From positions 62,001-126,000 of the forward strand of contig CANJPQ010000008.1 in the NCBI GenBank assembly GCA_947476275.1: a stretch of 64,000 nucleotides of DNA, read 5' to 3'. This document shows, in pieces, positions 1 to 8,652 of this stretch; position 1 is the stretch's first letter; each line of letters opens with the position of its first letter. The stretch comes from Fidelibacterota bacterium. GTDB lineage: Bacteria; Pseudomonadota; Alphaproteobacteria; Rhodospirillales; Rhodospirillaceae. The notes beneath the pieces are model-generated. The model was given only the letters and a program-made list of their open reading frames with translations. It was not told the origin of the DNA and searched no databases. The position numbers were made by a program, and so were the translations under genes.

Positions 1-1
1 C

Positions 2-823
2 TTTAATCCGACGGTGGTCACCGATCCGCCGATGCGGATCGTCGAAGGCAAGTATTCCTATGGCGTCAACCTCGACGGCACCACGGATGGACAGGCCACG
101 CCCAAAACCTGCCAGCACGAGAAGTTCACCCATCCCGACGGCACGCCCGGCATCGACAACCAGATGTATCGCCTAGTCGGTTGCGTCTATGGCTGGCGCA
201 AAGGCGGGCTGCCCGAACTCAACGCCCATGAAGGGCGGCGCACCAGCGGCCTCGGCATGACGTTAATTGAAATCACCGGTGTCGATGACGCGCGCAACGA
301 CGACGACGTCACCATCACATTCTATCGGTCGGTCGATCAGTTCGCCCTCGATGGCGCGGGCAAGCCGCTCTCGTTCTCGAGCTACAACATCGACACCGAG
401 CAAGACGGCAAGCCGCGTTATGGTGACAGCCTCAAGGGCAAGATCAACGACGGCGTTGTCACCACCGCGCGGGGCGATGTGCGCCTGCCGTTCTATGGCA
501 ATTACAACTTCATGCACCCGGCCATCAAAGATATGGCGCTTAAGCTTGAGATCGCGGCCGACGGTACGTCTGCCAAGGGCCAAGTCACCGGCTACTATGA
601 CGCCGATGAGTTCATCTACTACGTCCAAGGCATGACGGGCCATTCGTCCACAGCGGACGACTGCCCCGCGATGTATGTTGCCGCTCACGAATTGGCAGAC
701 GGATATCCCGATCCCAAGACCGGTGCGTGCACCCACCTTTCGTCGTCGTTCGATGTCACCGCCTACGCCGCCTTCGTGATCCATCCGAAGCAGGAACGGC
801 TGACCGCAGGAGCAAAGCCGTGA
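2..823 (+). CDS. Hypothetical protein, 5' end outside window
   Basis: The frame is open from the first bases, so the gene most likely begins upstream; a GTG at 14 is the first possible start inside the window. About 270 residues are visible. They are rich in Asp, Gly and Tyr, with scattered Cys and no membrane span, which suits an exported beta-rich protein, though the signal peptide would lie outside. I do not recognise the family. Its stop codon overlaps the ATG of the next gene (TGATG), so it is translationally coupled to the DUF1592-group lipoprotein and probably belongs to the same secreted system. Confidence 0.75.
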   Translation, partial: FNPTVVTDPPMRIVEGKYSYGVNLDGTTDGQATPKTCQHEKFTHPDGTPGIDNQMYRLVGCVYGWRKGGLPELNAHEGRRTSGLGMTLIEITGVDDARNDDDVTITFYRSVDQFALDGAGKPLSFSSYNIDTEQDGKPRYGDSLKGKINDGVVTTARGDVRLPFYGNYNFMHPAIKDMALKLEIAADGTSAKGQVTGYYDADEFIYYVQGMTGHSSTADDCPAMYVAAHELADGYPDPKTGACTHLSSSFDVTAYAAFVIHPKQERLTAGAKP

Positions 824-2490
824 TGCGTCGCTGGATTTTCGCCGGTTTCGGCCTTGCTGCCCTCTCGCTGCTGAGCGGATGCGGACCGTCGGAGCCTGTC
901 GCCAAGGGCGCAGCCCCGACCATGCGCCGCTTGAGCAATGACCAGTATCGCAACGTCATTGCGGACGTGTTCGGCGCACACATTGTGGTCTCGGGCCAGG
1001 CAGACGCCCTGACCCGCACCGACGGTCTGTTAGCCGACGGCGCCCGGCTAGCCCGCATCACGCCGTCCGGCGGCGAAAAGTTCTACGGGCTGGCCAAGTC
1101 GATCTCCGCCCAGGTCGTGGCGCCGGAGAACCGCGAGGGTAATTTTACCTGCGCGCCGGCGGACGTGAAAGCGGCTGACGATGCGTGCGCGAAGCAATTC
1201 TTCACGCGCGTGGGCCGACTGCTCTATCGCCGCCCGCTCATTCAGTCGGAACTCGATCTGGCGGTGGAGACATCGCGCGAAGGTGCGAAGACCTACAGCG
1301 ATTTCTATCGCGGTGTCGCGTCGGGCTTGGTCGGCATGCTGACCACGCCGCAGTTCCTCTACATCGTCGATGAAACCGAGGCCGATCCGAAGAAGACGGG
1401 CCAGCAGCGTTTGACCTCATACGCCAAGGCGGCGCGCTTGAGCTTCCTGTTGTGGAATACGGCGCCGAACGAAGTCCTGCTCGATGCGGCGGCAAAGGGC
1501 GAACTCGAAAGCGACTCCGGCCTGCGCAAGCAGGTGGAACGGATGATGGCCTCGCCGCGGCTCGACGTGGGCGTGCGCGCGTTCTTCGAGGACTTCTTGC
1601 GTTTCGACCAGTTCGACACGCTCGAGAAGGACAGCGTGATCTATCCCGCCTTCACGCTGAAGGTAGTGGAAGATTCGCGCGAACAGGTGCTGCGCACCGT
1701 GCTCGATCACCTGATCGAGAACAACAAGGACTACCGCGAGATCTTCACCACCCGGAAAACTTTCGTTACGGGTCCTCTGGCACGCATCTATCACGTGCCG
1801 ACGGCGCGTCCGTCCGGCGGTTGGGAACCTTATGAGTTCGACGCGGACGATCCGCGCGCTGGCATCCTCACGCAGGTAGGCTTTGCCGCGCTCGCGTCGC
1901 ATCCGGGCCGCAGTTCGCCGACGCTTCGCGGCCGCGCGATCCGTGAAGCGATCCTGTGCCAGAAGGTGCCAGATCCGCCGGGTAATGTGGACTTCACCAA
2001 ATTCGAGGATCCCAAGTCCGAGATGAAGACCGCGCGCCAGCGTCTGCAAGCGCACCGCGAGCCGCCGGCTTGCGCCGGTTGTCATGCGATCACCGATCCG
2101 ATCGGACTGGCGCTGGAGAATCTCGATGGGCTCGGACAACTGCGCGAAACCGAGAACGGCGCGCCGATCGATCCGACCGGCGAACTCGACGGCGTGAAGT
2201 TCGCCGATGCGGCTGGTCTCGCCAAGGCGGTCAGCACCAACCCGGCGACGCCCGCTTGTGTGGTCGACCGCCTGGCGTCCTACGCGCTCGGCCGCAAGGC
2301 CGACGACAAAGAATACGTCCAGTACCTGCAGAAGGCCTTCGCCGAAGACGGCTACAAGTTCCCGGCGCTCTTGCGCCGTATTGCGATGAGCGATGCGTTC
2401 TATGCCGTGATACCGCCGGCCGCGAAGAAAGAGTCTGTCGCGACCGCCGACACCGAACATCCCGCGCTGCCTTTGGAGGCCAAGCCATGA
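823..2490 (+). CDS. DUF1592/DUF1588/DUF1585-type lipoprotein with CxxCH motif
   Basis: The 555-residue protein starts at the ATG overlapping the previous stop. It has a lipoprotein signal with lipobox LSGC (Cys20), so it should be membrane-anchored outside the cytoplasm. A RRLSNDQYRNVI stretch near residue 35 matches the DUF1587 opening. It is followed by DUF1595/DUF1592-like sequence (YRRPL, TPQFLYIV, LSFLLWNTAPNE), DUF1588 (ASHPGRSSPTLRGRAI), and a CAGCH at residues 417-421 leading into DUF1585. Such proteins are known mainly from planctomycetes and some proteobacteria and pair with DUF1552 proteins, as here. CAGCH could bind heme c, giving an electron-transfer role, but this is unproven. 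Its 3' end overlaps the DUF1552 gene by four bases. Confidence 0.88.
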   Translation: MRRWIFAGFGLAALSLLSGCGPSEPVAKGAAPTMRRLSNDQYRNVIADVFGAHIVVSGQADALTRTDGLLADGARLARITPSGGEKFYGLAKSISAQVVAPENREGNFTCAPADVKAADDACAKQFFTRVGRLLYRRPLIQSELDLAVETSREGAKTYSDFYRGVASGLVGMLTTPQFLYIVDETEADPKKTGQQRLTSYAKAARLSFLLWNTAPNEVLLDAAAKGELESDSGLRKQVERMMASPRLDVGVRAFFEDFLRFDQFDTLEKDSVIYPAFTLKVVEDSREQVLRTVLDHLIENNKDYREIFTTRKTFVTGPLARIYHVPTARPSGGWEPYEFDADDPRAGILTQVGFAALASHPGRSSPTLRGRAIREAILCQKVPDPPGNVDFTKFEDPKSEMKTARQRLQAHREPPACAGCHAITDPIGLALENLDGLGQLRETENGAPIDPTGELDGVKFADAAGLAKAVSTNPATPACVVDRLASYALGRKADDKEYVQYLQKAFAEDGYKFPALLRRIAMSDAFYAVIPPAAKKESVATADTEHPALPLEAKP

Positions 2491-3860
2491 GCATCCTGAT
2501 CCGCAAGCCGGTGCCGCGCCGCGCGGCGCTGCGCGGCATTTTCAACGGTGCGGCGGTCAGCCTGGCGCTGCCGTTTCTCGACCGCTTCCTCGACGATAAC
2601 GGCACCGCGCTCGCCGCCACCGGGCAGGCGTTGCCGGTGCGTTTCGGCACCTGGTACTGGGGCATGGGACATACGCCCGGTCATGCCATCGCCGACAAAC
2701 CGCAGACAGCACCCGGTATCGGGTTCATGGAAGAAACGAAGGCGCTTCGGCCTTACGAGAAGGAGATCAGTTACTTCGGCGGTTTCGGCATGCCGCTCGA
2801 CGGGCGCTCGAACTACACGCACTTTACCGGTTGGGTGGGCACGCGCACCGGCGTGGTGCCGCAGAAGGAAGGCGATATCCCGGCGCCGACGTTGGATCTC
2901 CTGATCGCAGATGAGATCGGCACGACCACGCGCTTCAAGACCATCGACGCATCGTCCGTCGGCATCGCGCGTGAGAATTACAGCGCGCGCAGTTCCGAAA
3001 GTCGCGCTCAGGCGGAAATTTCACCGGTCGGTCTCTACGCGCGCCTGTTCGGTCCTGGGTTCACCGATCCGAACACTGGCGATTTCAAGCCTGATCCGCG
3101 GATCATGCTCGAGAAGAGCGTGCTGTCGGCCTACACCGAGAACTCAAAGGCCTACATCAAGAACCTTGGCGCGGCCGATCGCGAGCGCATGGACGAGTAC
3201 TTCACTTCCTTGCGCCAGATCGAGAACCAGATGGCCAACGCCCTGCAGAAGCCGGAGCCGAACGCGGCGTGCAAAGTGCCGCAATCGCCGTCGGAGCCGC
3301 CGGCGGACCGTCTCGCCGGTGCGCGCGAGATGCCCAACGTGATCGATAATCACGCGGTGATGGCGAAGATGCTGGCGATGGCCGTGGCCTGCGACCAAAC
3401 CCGTGTGTTCAATATGGTGTTCACCGACAACTTCGCCAACGTGCGCAAGAAGGGCGAGACCTACACTCACCATCTGCTGACGCACTCGGAACTTATTGAC
3501 CCGAACCTCGGCTATCAGCCCCTGGCGTTCTGGTTCAATCAGCGCTGCAGCGAGGGCCTGGCGACCTATATCGAGACCTTGCAAGGCATCAAGGAAGGCG
3601 CGGGCACGCTGCTCGACAACTGCCTGGTGTTCGCGACAACCGAAACCGCCTTTGCCAAGCTGCACACGATCGACGGCATTCCGCTCTATTTCGTCGGCAA
3701 GGCCGGCGGGCGCGTGAAGACCGGCCTGCATGTCGTCGGCGGCGGCGATCCCATCAGCCGCGTCGGATTGACGGCCATGAAGATCATGGGCGTCGGGGCG
3801 CGGAGCTGGGGCGCGAAGTCCCTACAGACGTCCAAACCCGTCACCGACGTGCTGGCCTAG
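2487..3860 (+). CDS. DUF1552 family exported protein
   Basis: The 457-residue protein starts at the ATG that overlaps the upstream stop (ATGA). The N-terminus carries PRRAALRG followed by a hydrophobic stretch (VSLALPFL), a Tat-like exported start. Family hallmarks include FGTWYWGMG near the start, SYFGGF, and a central region ending FNMVFTDNFANVRKKGE. DUF1552 proteins have no established activity; they are regularly encoded next to DUF1592-group proteins, and the four-base overlap here implies joint synthesis. Inference: the two form an envelope redox or hydrolytic pair. The next gene follows after three bases. Confidence 0.88.
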   Translation: MSILIRKPVPRRAALRGIFNGAAVSLALPFLDRFLDDNGTALAATGQALPVRFGTWYWGMGHTPGHAIADKPQTAPGIGFMEETKALRPYEKEISYFGGFGMPLDGRSNYTHFTGWVGTRTGVVPQKEGDIPAPTLDLLIADEIGTTTRFKTIDASSVGIARENYSARSSESRAQAEISPVGLYARLFGPGFTDPNTGDFKPDPRIMLEKSVLSAYTENSKAYIKNLGAADRERMDEYFTSLRQIENQMANALQKPEPNAACKVPQSPSEPPADRLAGAREMPNVIDNHAVMAKMLAMAVACDQTRVFNMVFTDNFANVRKKGETYTHHLLTHSELIDPNLGYQPLAFWFNQRCSEGLATYIETLQGIKEGAGTLLDNCLVFATTETAFAKLHTIDGIPLYFVGKAGGRVKTGLHVVGGGDPISRVGLTAMKIMGVGARSWGAKSLQTSKPVTDVLA

Positions 3861-3863
3861 CTC

Positions 3864-4949
3864 ATGCGCGCGCTCGTCCTGTCCGTGGCTCTGATGCTGA
3901 GTGCGGTCAGCGCGCGCGCGGAAGATCCCACTGTGCCGCCCGAAGTCACCTTGAACCGGCAAGGTCACGGGTGGATCCTCGCGGACGCCAAGGGTAAGAC
4001 GCTTTACGTCACGCTGGCGGACAAGAACGGTAACCCAAGCTGCGAGGGTGCGTGCGCCAAGCAATGGCCACCGGTGATCGCGCCGCCGGGCGCGAGGCCA
4101 TTCGGCGAATGGAGCCTCGCCGCCCGCGCAGACGGCACGAACCAGTGGGCCTTCAACGGCAAACCCCTCTATGCCTACAGCGCGGATGCCGCGCCGGGCG
4201 ACCAGAACGGCGACGACATGGAGCAGCAATGGTCGGTGGCGTTGAAGCCGTTGCAGACGCCGCCGGGCTTTGGCCTTCTGCGCGGACCGCGTGGCCAGCT
4301 GCTGGTCGATCGGCAGCGCATGTCGCTCTACACGTTTGCCGCCGATACCGCGAAAAGCAGCGCCTGCACCGGCGCCTGTGCGCGGCAGTGGAAGCCGGTC
4401 GAAGCCTGGTGGTTGGCGGAGCTGCGTGTGCCGGATTGGTCCGTGGTCGATCGTCCGGACGGCAACCGCCAATGGACTTACAAGTGCAAGCCACTCTATC
4501 GCTATGCTGGCGACGTTAATCCGGGCGACCTACTCGGCGCGAACATCAAGGACTGGCAGCCCGTGGTATTGGAGCCGGCGCCGCCGGTGCCGTCATGGCT
4601 TACCGTTCAGCGATCCGACGGCGGCGAACTTTATGCCGATGCAAACGGAAGGACGGTCTATTTCCACATGGTAAGCGGGCGACCCCAGGCGGGCGTCGGT
4701 TTTGTGCGTCTCAATGAGACGCCGGAGAACTGGAAGCCGTGCCTTGCGTCCGATACCGACAAGCCGGTTGGCTTCTTCTCCATCGTCACCACTGAGAACG
4801 GTCAACGTCAGTGGGCCTACAAGGGCAATCCGATGTTCACCAACGTCTACGACAATGCTCCGGGGGAGATTCACGGCGTACGCAGCATCGACCGGCTTTG
4901 GCGCCCGATCATGACCAATGGCCAGAGCATGCCGGGTACGGGGAGCTAA
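3864..4949 (+). CDS. Exported COG4315-like protein with three repeats
   Basis: The 361-residue protein has a Sec signal peptide ending near ARAED. Three copies of a roughly 105-residue module follow (about 30-130, 135-235 and 240-350). Each has a G-[KR]-x-[LV]-Y core (KTLYVT, MSLYTF, RTVYFH), then W-x-P-V, then a second W-x-[FY]-x-x-[KG]-P-[LM] strand (QWAFNGKPLYAY, QWTYKCKPLYRY, QWAYKGNPMFTN). The first two carry paired cysteines (CEGACAKQW, CTGACARQW); the third has degenerated there. This is the PF03640/COG4315 'secreted repeat' pattern, of unknown function. Three modules in tandem is longer than the usual one or two. Confidence 0.8.
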   Translation: MRALVLSVALMLSAVSARAEDPTVPPEVTLNRQGHGWILADAKGKTLYVTLADKNGNPSCEGACAKQWPPVIAPPGARPFGEWSLAARADGTNQWAFNGKPLYAYSADAAPGDQNGDDMEQQWSVALKPLQTPPGFGLLRGPRGQLLVDRQRMSLYTFAADTAKSSACTGACARQWKPVEAWWLAELRVPDWSVVDRPDGNRQWTYKCKPLYRYAGDVNPGDLLGANIKDWQPVVLEPAPPVPSWLTVQRSDGGELYADANGRTVYFHMVSGRPQAGVGFVRLNETPENWKPCLASDTDKPVGFFSIVTTENGQRQWAYKGNPMFTNVYDNAPGEIHGVRSIDRLWRPIMTNGQSMPGTGS

Positions 4950-5014
4950 AAACCGCGGCCGCGGGGACATTCGGCCGGCGCTACAAACGAATTCAGCGAA
5001 CAAGGGGAACTCCG

Positions 5015-5404
5015 ATGTTCTTGCCGCACATTACCGTCGATGCGACGGGCCATTCCGTATTGAACGAAGTCGATCTGAAGATGACCGGTCCTGGTGGCGC
5101 TGCCGCCGGCGGCGACGTCTATTTCCAGCGCATCCAGGCTGCTCAGCAGCCGGTGATCGACTGGCGCATCGGACACGCGCTGCCCGGCCACTTCGTCGAC
5201 TTCACGCCGTCGGACGCCAACACGTTCATCGCGGTGTTCTCGGGGCAGATGAACGTCATCGTCAGCAACGGCGAGGAGCGTCAGCTTGCCCGCGGCGATA
5301 TGATGCTCATGCAGGACATCGGCGGGCAGGGACACATGACCCGTTTCCTCGGGCAAGAGGCTTGCAACTATCTGATGATTACCATGCCGGGCGGATTCAA
5401 GTAG
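5015..5404 (+). CDS. Small cupin-domain protein
   Basis: The 129-residue protein has its ATG preceded by AAGGGGAA at good spacing. The alternative upstream reading would run back through the 3' end of the preceding gene in another frame and is rejected. The single domain has cupin features: a turn with HALPGHFVDF, an FIAVFSGQMNVIV strand pair, and the second-motif region RGDMMLMQDIGGQGHMTRF. There is no signal peptide. It is part of a + strand run with short gaps, next to CHRD and other cupin genes. The substrate is unknown; it could be a sensor or a metal-dependent enzyme. Confidence 0.8.
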   Translation: MFLPHITVDATGHSVLNEVDLKMTGPGGAAAGGDVYFQRIQAAQQPVIDWRIGHALPGHFVDFTPSDANTFIAVFSGQMNVIVSNGEERQLARGDMMLMQDIGGQGHMTRFLGQEACNYLMITMPGGFK

Positions 5405-5414
5405 GACAGTGCCG

Positions 5415-5927
5415 GTGCGTATTCCCCTCATCCTCGCACTTGCAGCAGCGATTGCGCTGCCTGCTGTGGCTGCGCCCGATCCGCGTCGTCCAAAGGTCGA
5501 CATGTCCTGCGCCTATTTCGCCGCCAACCCGGACGACGACAACGGTCCGCCGATCACCTTCTTCGCCGATCTTTCCCCCGAAGAGGAGAGCTGGGTCGCC
5601 GCAAGTTCAGGCAAGGGTCGTGTCGAATTCACGCTCAATCGTAAAACGCTTGAACTGACCTGGAAGGCGACGTACGGCAATCTCACGTCGCCGGCGAAGT
5701 CCTTTGCGATCCACGGACCGCAGACGCCCGGCGGCGAAGCGGCCGCTTTGTTCGACCTCGCGCCCAAGGGCGTAAAGAGCCCGATGGAAGGCACGTTGAC
5801 CCTCAATCCCGGGACACTGGCGTATCTCGTCCAGGACAGGATGTACGTCCAACTCTCGACCGCGAAGTACCCGCTGGGTGAACTGCGCGCGACGATCCAG
5901 AAAAATCGCCCCAAGTGCTCGAAATAG
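5415..5927 (+). CDS. Exported CHRD-domain protein
   Basis: I chose the GTG at 5415 over the GTG at 5409 because AGGA at 5403-5406 sits eight bases from the former and only two from the latter. The 170-residue product starts with a clear signal peptide (IPLILALAAAIALPAVAA). The rest resembles the CHRD (chordin) fold: GKGRVEFTLNRKTLELTW, IHGPQTPGGEAA, then a C-terminal YVQLSTAKYPLGELRATI strand typical of these small secreted domains. Two Cys residues lie at the ends. CHRD proteins have no defined bacterial function; this one sits among secreted and cupin genes. Confidence 0.82.
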   Translation: MRIPLILALAAAIALPAVAAPDPRRPKVDMSCAYFAANPDDDNGPPITFFADLSPEEESWVAASSGKGRVEFTLNRKTLELTWKATYGNLTSPAKSFAIHGPQTPGGEAAALFDLAPKGVKSPMEGTLTLNPGTLAYLVQDRMYVQLSTAKYPLGELRATIQKNRPKCSK

Positions 5928-5936
5928 GAGCTGACA

Positions 5937-6350
5937 ATGGCAGACCTCCAACTCGCAACGGCCTATCGCATTCCCGGCTACAAGCTCGATCAGAACGGCC
6001 GGTCAACCTGGACGTATTATGATGTGCCGCTGATCGCGCAAGGCCCGACCAGCGCGATGAGCAATCGCCAGGTCGGCATGTCGTGGGGGCTTGGCTTCAG
6101 CCAGAACAGCCCCAAGCCCTACAACATGAACGAGATGCACAAGACCAACCAGATGGGCATCGTTTGGGTGATGTCGGGACATCTGGAAACGACCATTCAG
6201 GTCGGCGAGATGCGCCGCCGTTGCCCGGGCGAGGGCAACTTCGTGCATGGCCATTGCCTGCATCATTCCACCATGCGCTCGATCGTTCCGACGACGACCT
6301 TGAGTCTGAACCTCACCGAAAAGGTCACGCCGACCTATACGTTCAAGTAG
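5937..6350 (+). CDS. Cupin-like small protein
   Basis: The 137-residue protein has AGGAG seven bases before its ATG and follows the CHRD gene by nine bases. It has no signal peptide. A central G-[HI]-x-W-V-M-S-G-H-L strand and HGHCLHHS resemble a cupin core with several His residues that could bind a metal. Similarity to the cupin at 5015 is in fold pattern rather than in residues. Function unknown; probably works with the other cupins of this run. Confidence 0.72.
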   Translation: MADLQLATAYRIPGYKLDQNGRSTWTYYDVPLIAQGPTSAMSNRQVGMSWGLGFSQNSPKPYNMNEMHKTNQMGIVWVMSGHLETTIQVGEMRRRCPGEGNFVHGHCLHHSTMRSIVPTTTLSLNLTEKVTPTYTFK

Positions 6351-6361
6351 GGGAATCGATC

Positions 6362-7291
6362 ATGCGCACGCTTGCCGTCACGGCCTTTGCCGCAACGATC
6401 GCTTTCGGTGGCGCGGCTCTTGCCGATCCGCCGAACCATGCTTTTCGCAACGGCTCGGCCTGGAGTCCGTCGCCGGAATTTCATATTTCCGGCGCGAGCG
6501 TGCTGGTGGAGCAGTTCGCCGAGTGGGATTCCAAGGCCCGCGAAGGCGCGACCGTTCTGATCAACTGGGGTAAGGACACGGCCAAGGCGCCGAAGGAAGC
6601 GGTGAAGTACGAGCAAAAGACTTTCGCGTTTCCAACCGGCACGATCCGCGTCCTCGACTTCAAGAAGGCGAACGGCGGCGTGCTACATATGATCACCATG
6701 GAAAACGAGATCTTCGTGTTGAAGGGCACGGTGACCGTTGATGTGGCGGGGCAGAACGTCACCTTAAATGCCGGCGATGCGGCTTATTATCCGAGCGGTG
6801 TGATGCGCGGCAAAGGCGATGCCACCATTCTCTCCTGGAACGTGACCGGCACGGTGCCGGCGACCGCAGCCAAGGGGCAGGTGGTCCGCGCCAAGGAAGC
6901 GCCGACGTCCATGTCCGCCGAATGGGATGGGCCGGACGGCAAGCGGGTGAGGGCCAACAAGCCCGAAGAACTGAAGAAGATGCCGAAGAACGCGATCAAG
7001 CTGGCGGTCACGCGCTATACCTTCGACGGCAATTCGGTCCGCGTCGCGAAGAACTACAAGGGCGGCCCCACCAGCCCGGCAAGCGGCGGCCTTGATGCTC
7101 TGATCTACGTCACCTCGGGCAAGCTCAAGTTCTTCCAGGACGGCAAGGAAGCGGACGTCGTACCAGGCGATGCGATACGCGAGATCGCCGGCGCGCGGCA
7201 CTATTGGAACCGGCTGGAGGATTCCTCCTTCGTCGCGACCAGCAGTTTGCCCATTGCGGGCGCGAAACCTGGACCGGCGACCGACCGGTAA
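6362..7291 (+). CDS. Exported two-domain cupin protein
   Basis: The 309-residue protein begins at the ATG eleven bases after the preceding gene. A signal peptide (AVTAFAATIAFGGAALA) precedes two cupin modules. The first is at about 80-150 (MITMENEIFVLKGTVTVDV, NAGDAAYYPSGVMRG); the second at about 215-290 (ALIYVTSGKLKFFQDG, VPGDAIREIAGARHYW). Bicupins of this kind include dioxygenases, decarboxylases and binding proteins, and the export signal points to a periplasmic role. It closes the tightly spaced run before a gap of about 100 bases. Confidence 0.82.
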   Translation: MRTLAVTAFAATIAFGGAALADPPNHAFRNGSAWSPSPEFHISGASVLVEQFAEWDSKAREGATVLINWGKDTAKAPKEAVKYEQKTFAFPTGTIRVLDFKKANGGVLHMITMENEIFVLKGTVTVDVAGQNVTLNAGDAAYYPSGVMRGKGDATILSWNVTGTVPATAAKGQVVRAKEAPTSMSAEWDGPDGKRVRANKPEELKKMPKNAIKLAVTRYTFDGNSVRVAKNYKGGPTSPASGGLDALIYVTSGKLKFFQDGKEADVVPGDAIREIAGARHYWNRLEDSSFVATSSLPIAGAKPGPATDR

Positions 7292-7396
7292 CCGAGGACG
7301 TACACTCAATCTGTTTTTCGTTCTGGCTTAGCGCTTGAGCCCGATCCTGCGCGCTCTCATCCTATTGCCCTCAACTTTTTTTATGAGGGGGATGCT

Positions 7397-8584
7397 GTGC
7401 CGGGACCAACCAAGCTAAGCATAGGTTTCACTGCGCTTGCCGCCACGCTGCTCGCGGGCGGGATCGCGACAGCTCAAGTCACCACCGCCACGCCGCCGAG
7501 CACGACGCCGGTCAAGAGTGCCGCGAAGGGCGCGGCCGGAAGTCTCGAGCACTTCAAGATGGTGGGTGAGGGCCTGAAGGGAGGTAGCGCTTTTCCGGCC
7601 TACGAAGTGCCCAACCTGCCTGAGGCCGCGGAAGCTTACTACGCTCCGGATAGCGTCCACCTGATTGCGCAAACGCGCGATCCGGCCGCGCTGAAGACGC
7701 CCTTTGGCACCGCTGGCGCACTCACATACATCTTCGCCGATGACGGCAGCGACGTGTGGCGCGTGAACGATCACGGTCAGGACGGTTGCTCGTTCTTCTT
7801 CCCCAACGGCAAGCGCGTCGTCTGGACCTCGACCCGCGACAATTTGAACCTGCCGGTGGGCAACTGGTCGGCGCCGGAAGACTATCCGCAAGGGGCGGAT
7901 CTGTATGCCTCCGACCTCGACGGTAAGAACATCAAGCGTCTCACCAATACGCCTTACTATGAGGCGGAAGTTTCCGTCTCGCCCGACGGCAAGTGGATCG
8001 TGTTCGGCCGCCAGATCGACGGCAATATGGACCTGTGGGTGATGAAGTCCGACGGCACGGAGGAACGCCAAGTCACGCACACGCTCGACTGGCAGGAAGG
8101 TGCACCGTTCTTCATGCAGGACAACGAGCACATTATTTTTCGCGCCTGGCGCCGGACGGAGATCGGCAAGATCAAGCCGACGCCGATGACGGTGATGACG
8201 ATCAAGAAGGACGGCTCCGATTGGCGCCGGCACACCTACGACTCCGGCATGAACTGGCATCCGTTCCCGGCGCCGGATGGCCACCACTACACCTTCGTCA
8301 AGGCCGTCAGCGCCACAGACTGGCAGGCCTTCATCGGCGACCTTGCCGGCGGGGAGCCCAAGCAGCTGACCTTCGGCGGCAACTTCAACGGCATGGCCCA
8401 CATGTCGCCGAACGGGGAGAAGATGGTGTTCTCTCGCGGCACGGGTAAAGGCTTCATGCAAGGTATTCGGACCTTTGTGATGGCTATGCGCTCCATGAAC
8501 CTGGGTCCGAAGAATTACGTGAAGTGGAACCCGTCATGGGGCCAGCCGATGCAGCCCGATCCGGGCGATCCCAAGGCCAACTGA
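7397..8584 (+). CDS. Exported PD40/TolB-like beta-propeller protein
   Basis: The 395-residue protein starts at a GTG preceded by GAGGGGGA; the ATG at 7392 is out of frame and ends quickly. It has a signal peptide (FTALAATLLAGGIATA). WD40-like PD40 repeats follow: YASDLDGKNIKRLTNTPYYE with VSPDGKWIVF, LWVMKSDGTEERQVTHT with FMQDNEHIIF, and MTIKKDGSDWRRHT. This is the fold of TolB and of the non-catalytic part of prolyl-oligopeptidase-like proteins; no catalytic domain is present. It is followed by a strong terminator, so it probably ends the + strand transcription unit. Confidence 0.85.
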   Translation: MPGPTKLSIGFTALAATLLAGGIATAQVTTATPPSTTPVKSAAKGAAGSLEHFKMVGEGLKGGSAFPAYEVPNLPEAAEAYYAPDSVHLIAQTRDPAALKTPFGTAGALTYIFADDGSDVWRVNDHGQDGCSFFFPNGKRVVWTSTRDNLNLPVGNWSAPEDYPQGADLYASDLDGKNIKRLTNTPYYEAEVSVSPDGKWIVFGRQIDGNMDLWVMKSDGTEERQVTHTLDWQEGAPFFMQDNEHIIFRAWRRTEIGKIKPTPMTVMTIKKDGSDWRRHTYDSGMNWHPFPAPDGHHYTFVKAVSATDWQAFIGDLAGGEPKQLTFGGNFNGMAHMSPNGEKMVFSRGTGKGFMQGIRTFVMAMRSMNLGPKNYVKWNPSWGQPMQPDPGDPKAN

Positions 8585-8615
8585 GCGCGCTAGTCCTTCA
8601 TCTTCGGGTGATGGT

Positions 8616-8650
8616 AAACTCCGGGTCTGTCCTATAGGCCCGGAGTTTTT
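8616..8650 (+). terminator. Rho-independent terminator after PD40 gene
   Basis: A ten-base stem, AAACTCCGGG at 8616-8625 pairing with CCCGGAGTTT at 8639-8648, with a 13-base loop and a T-run at 8646-8650. It lies 32 bases after the PD40 stop and only two bases before the putative ATG of the next gene. Confidence 0.88.
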
Positions 8651-8652
8651 CT

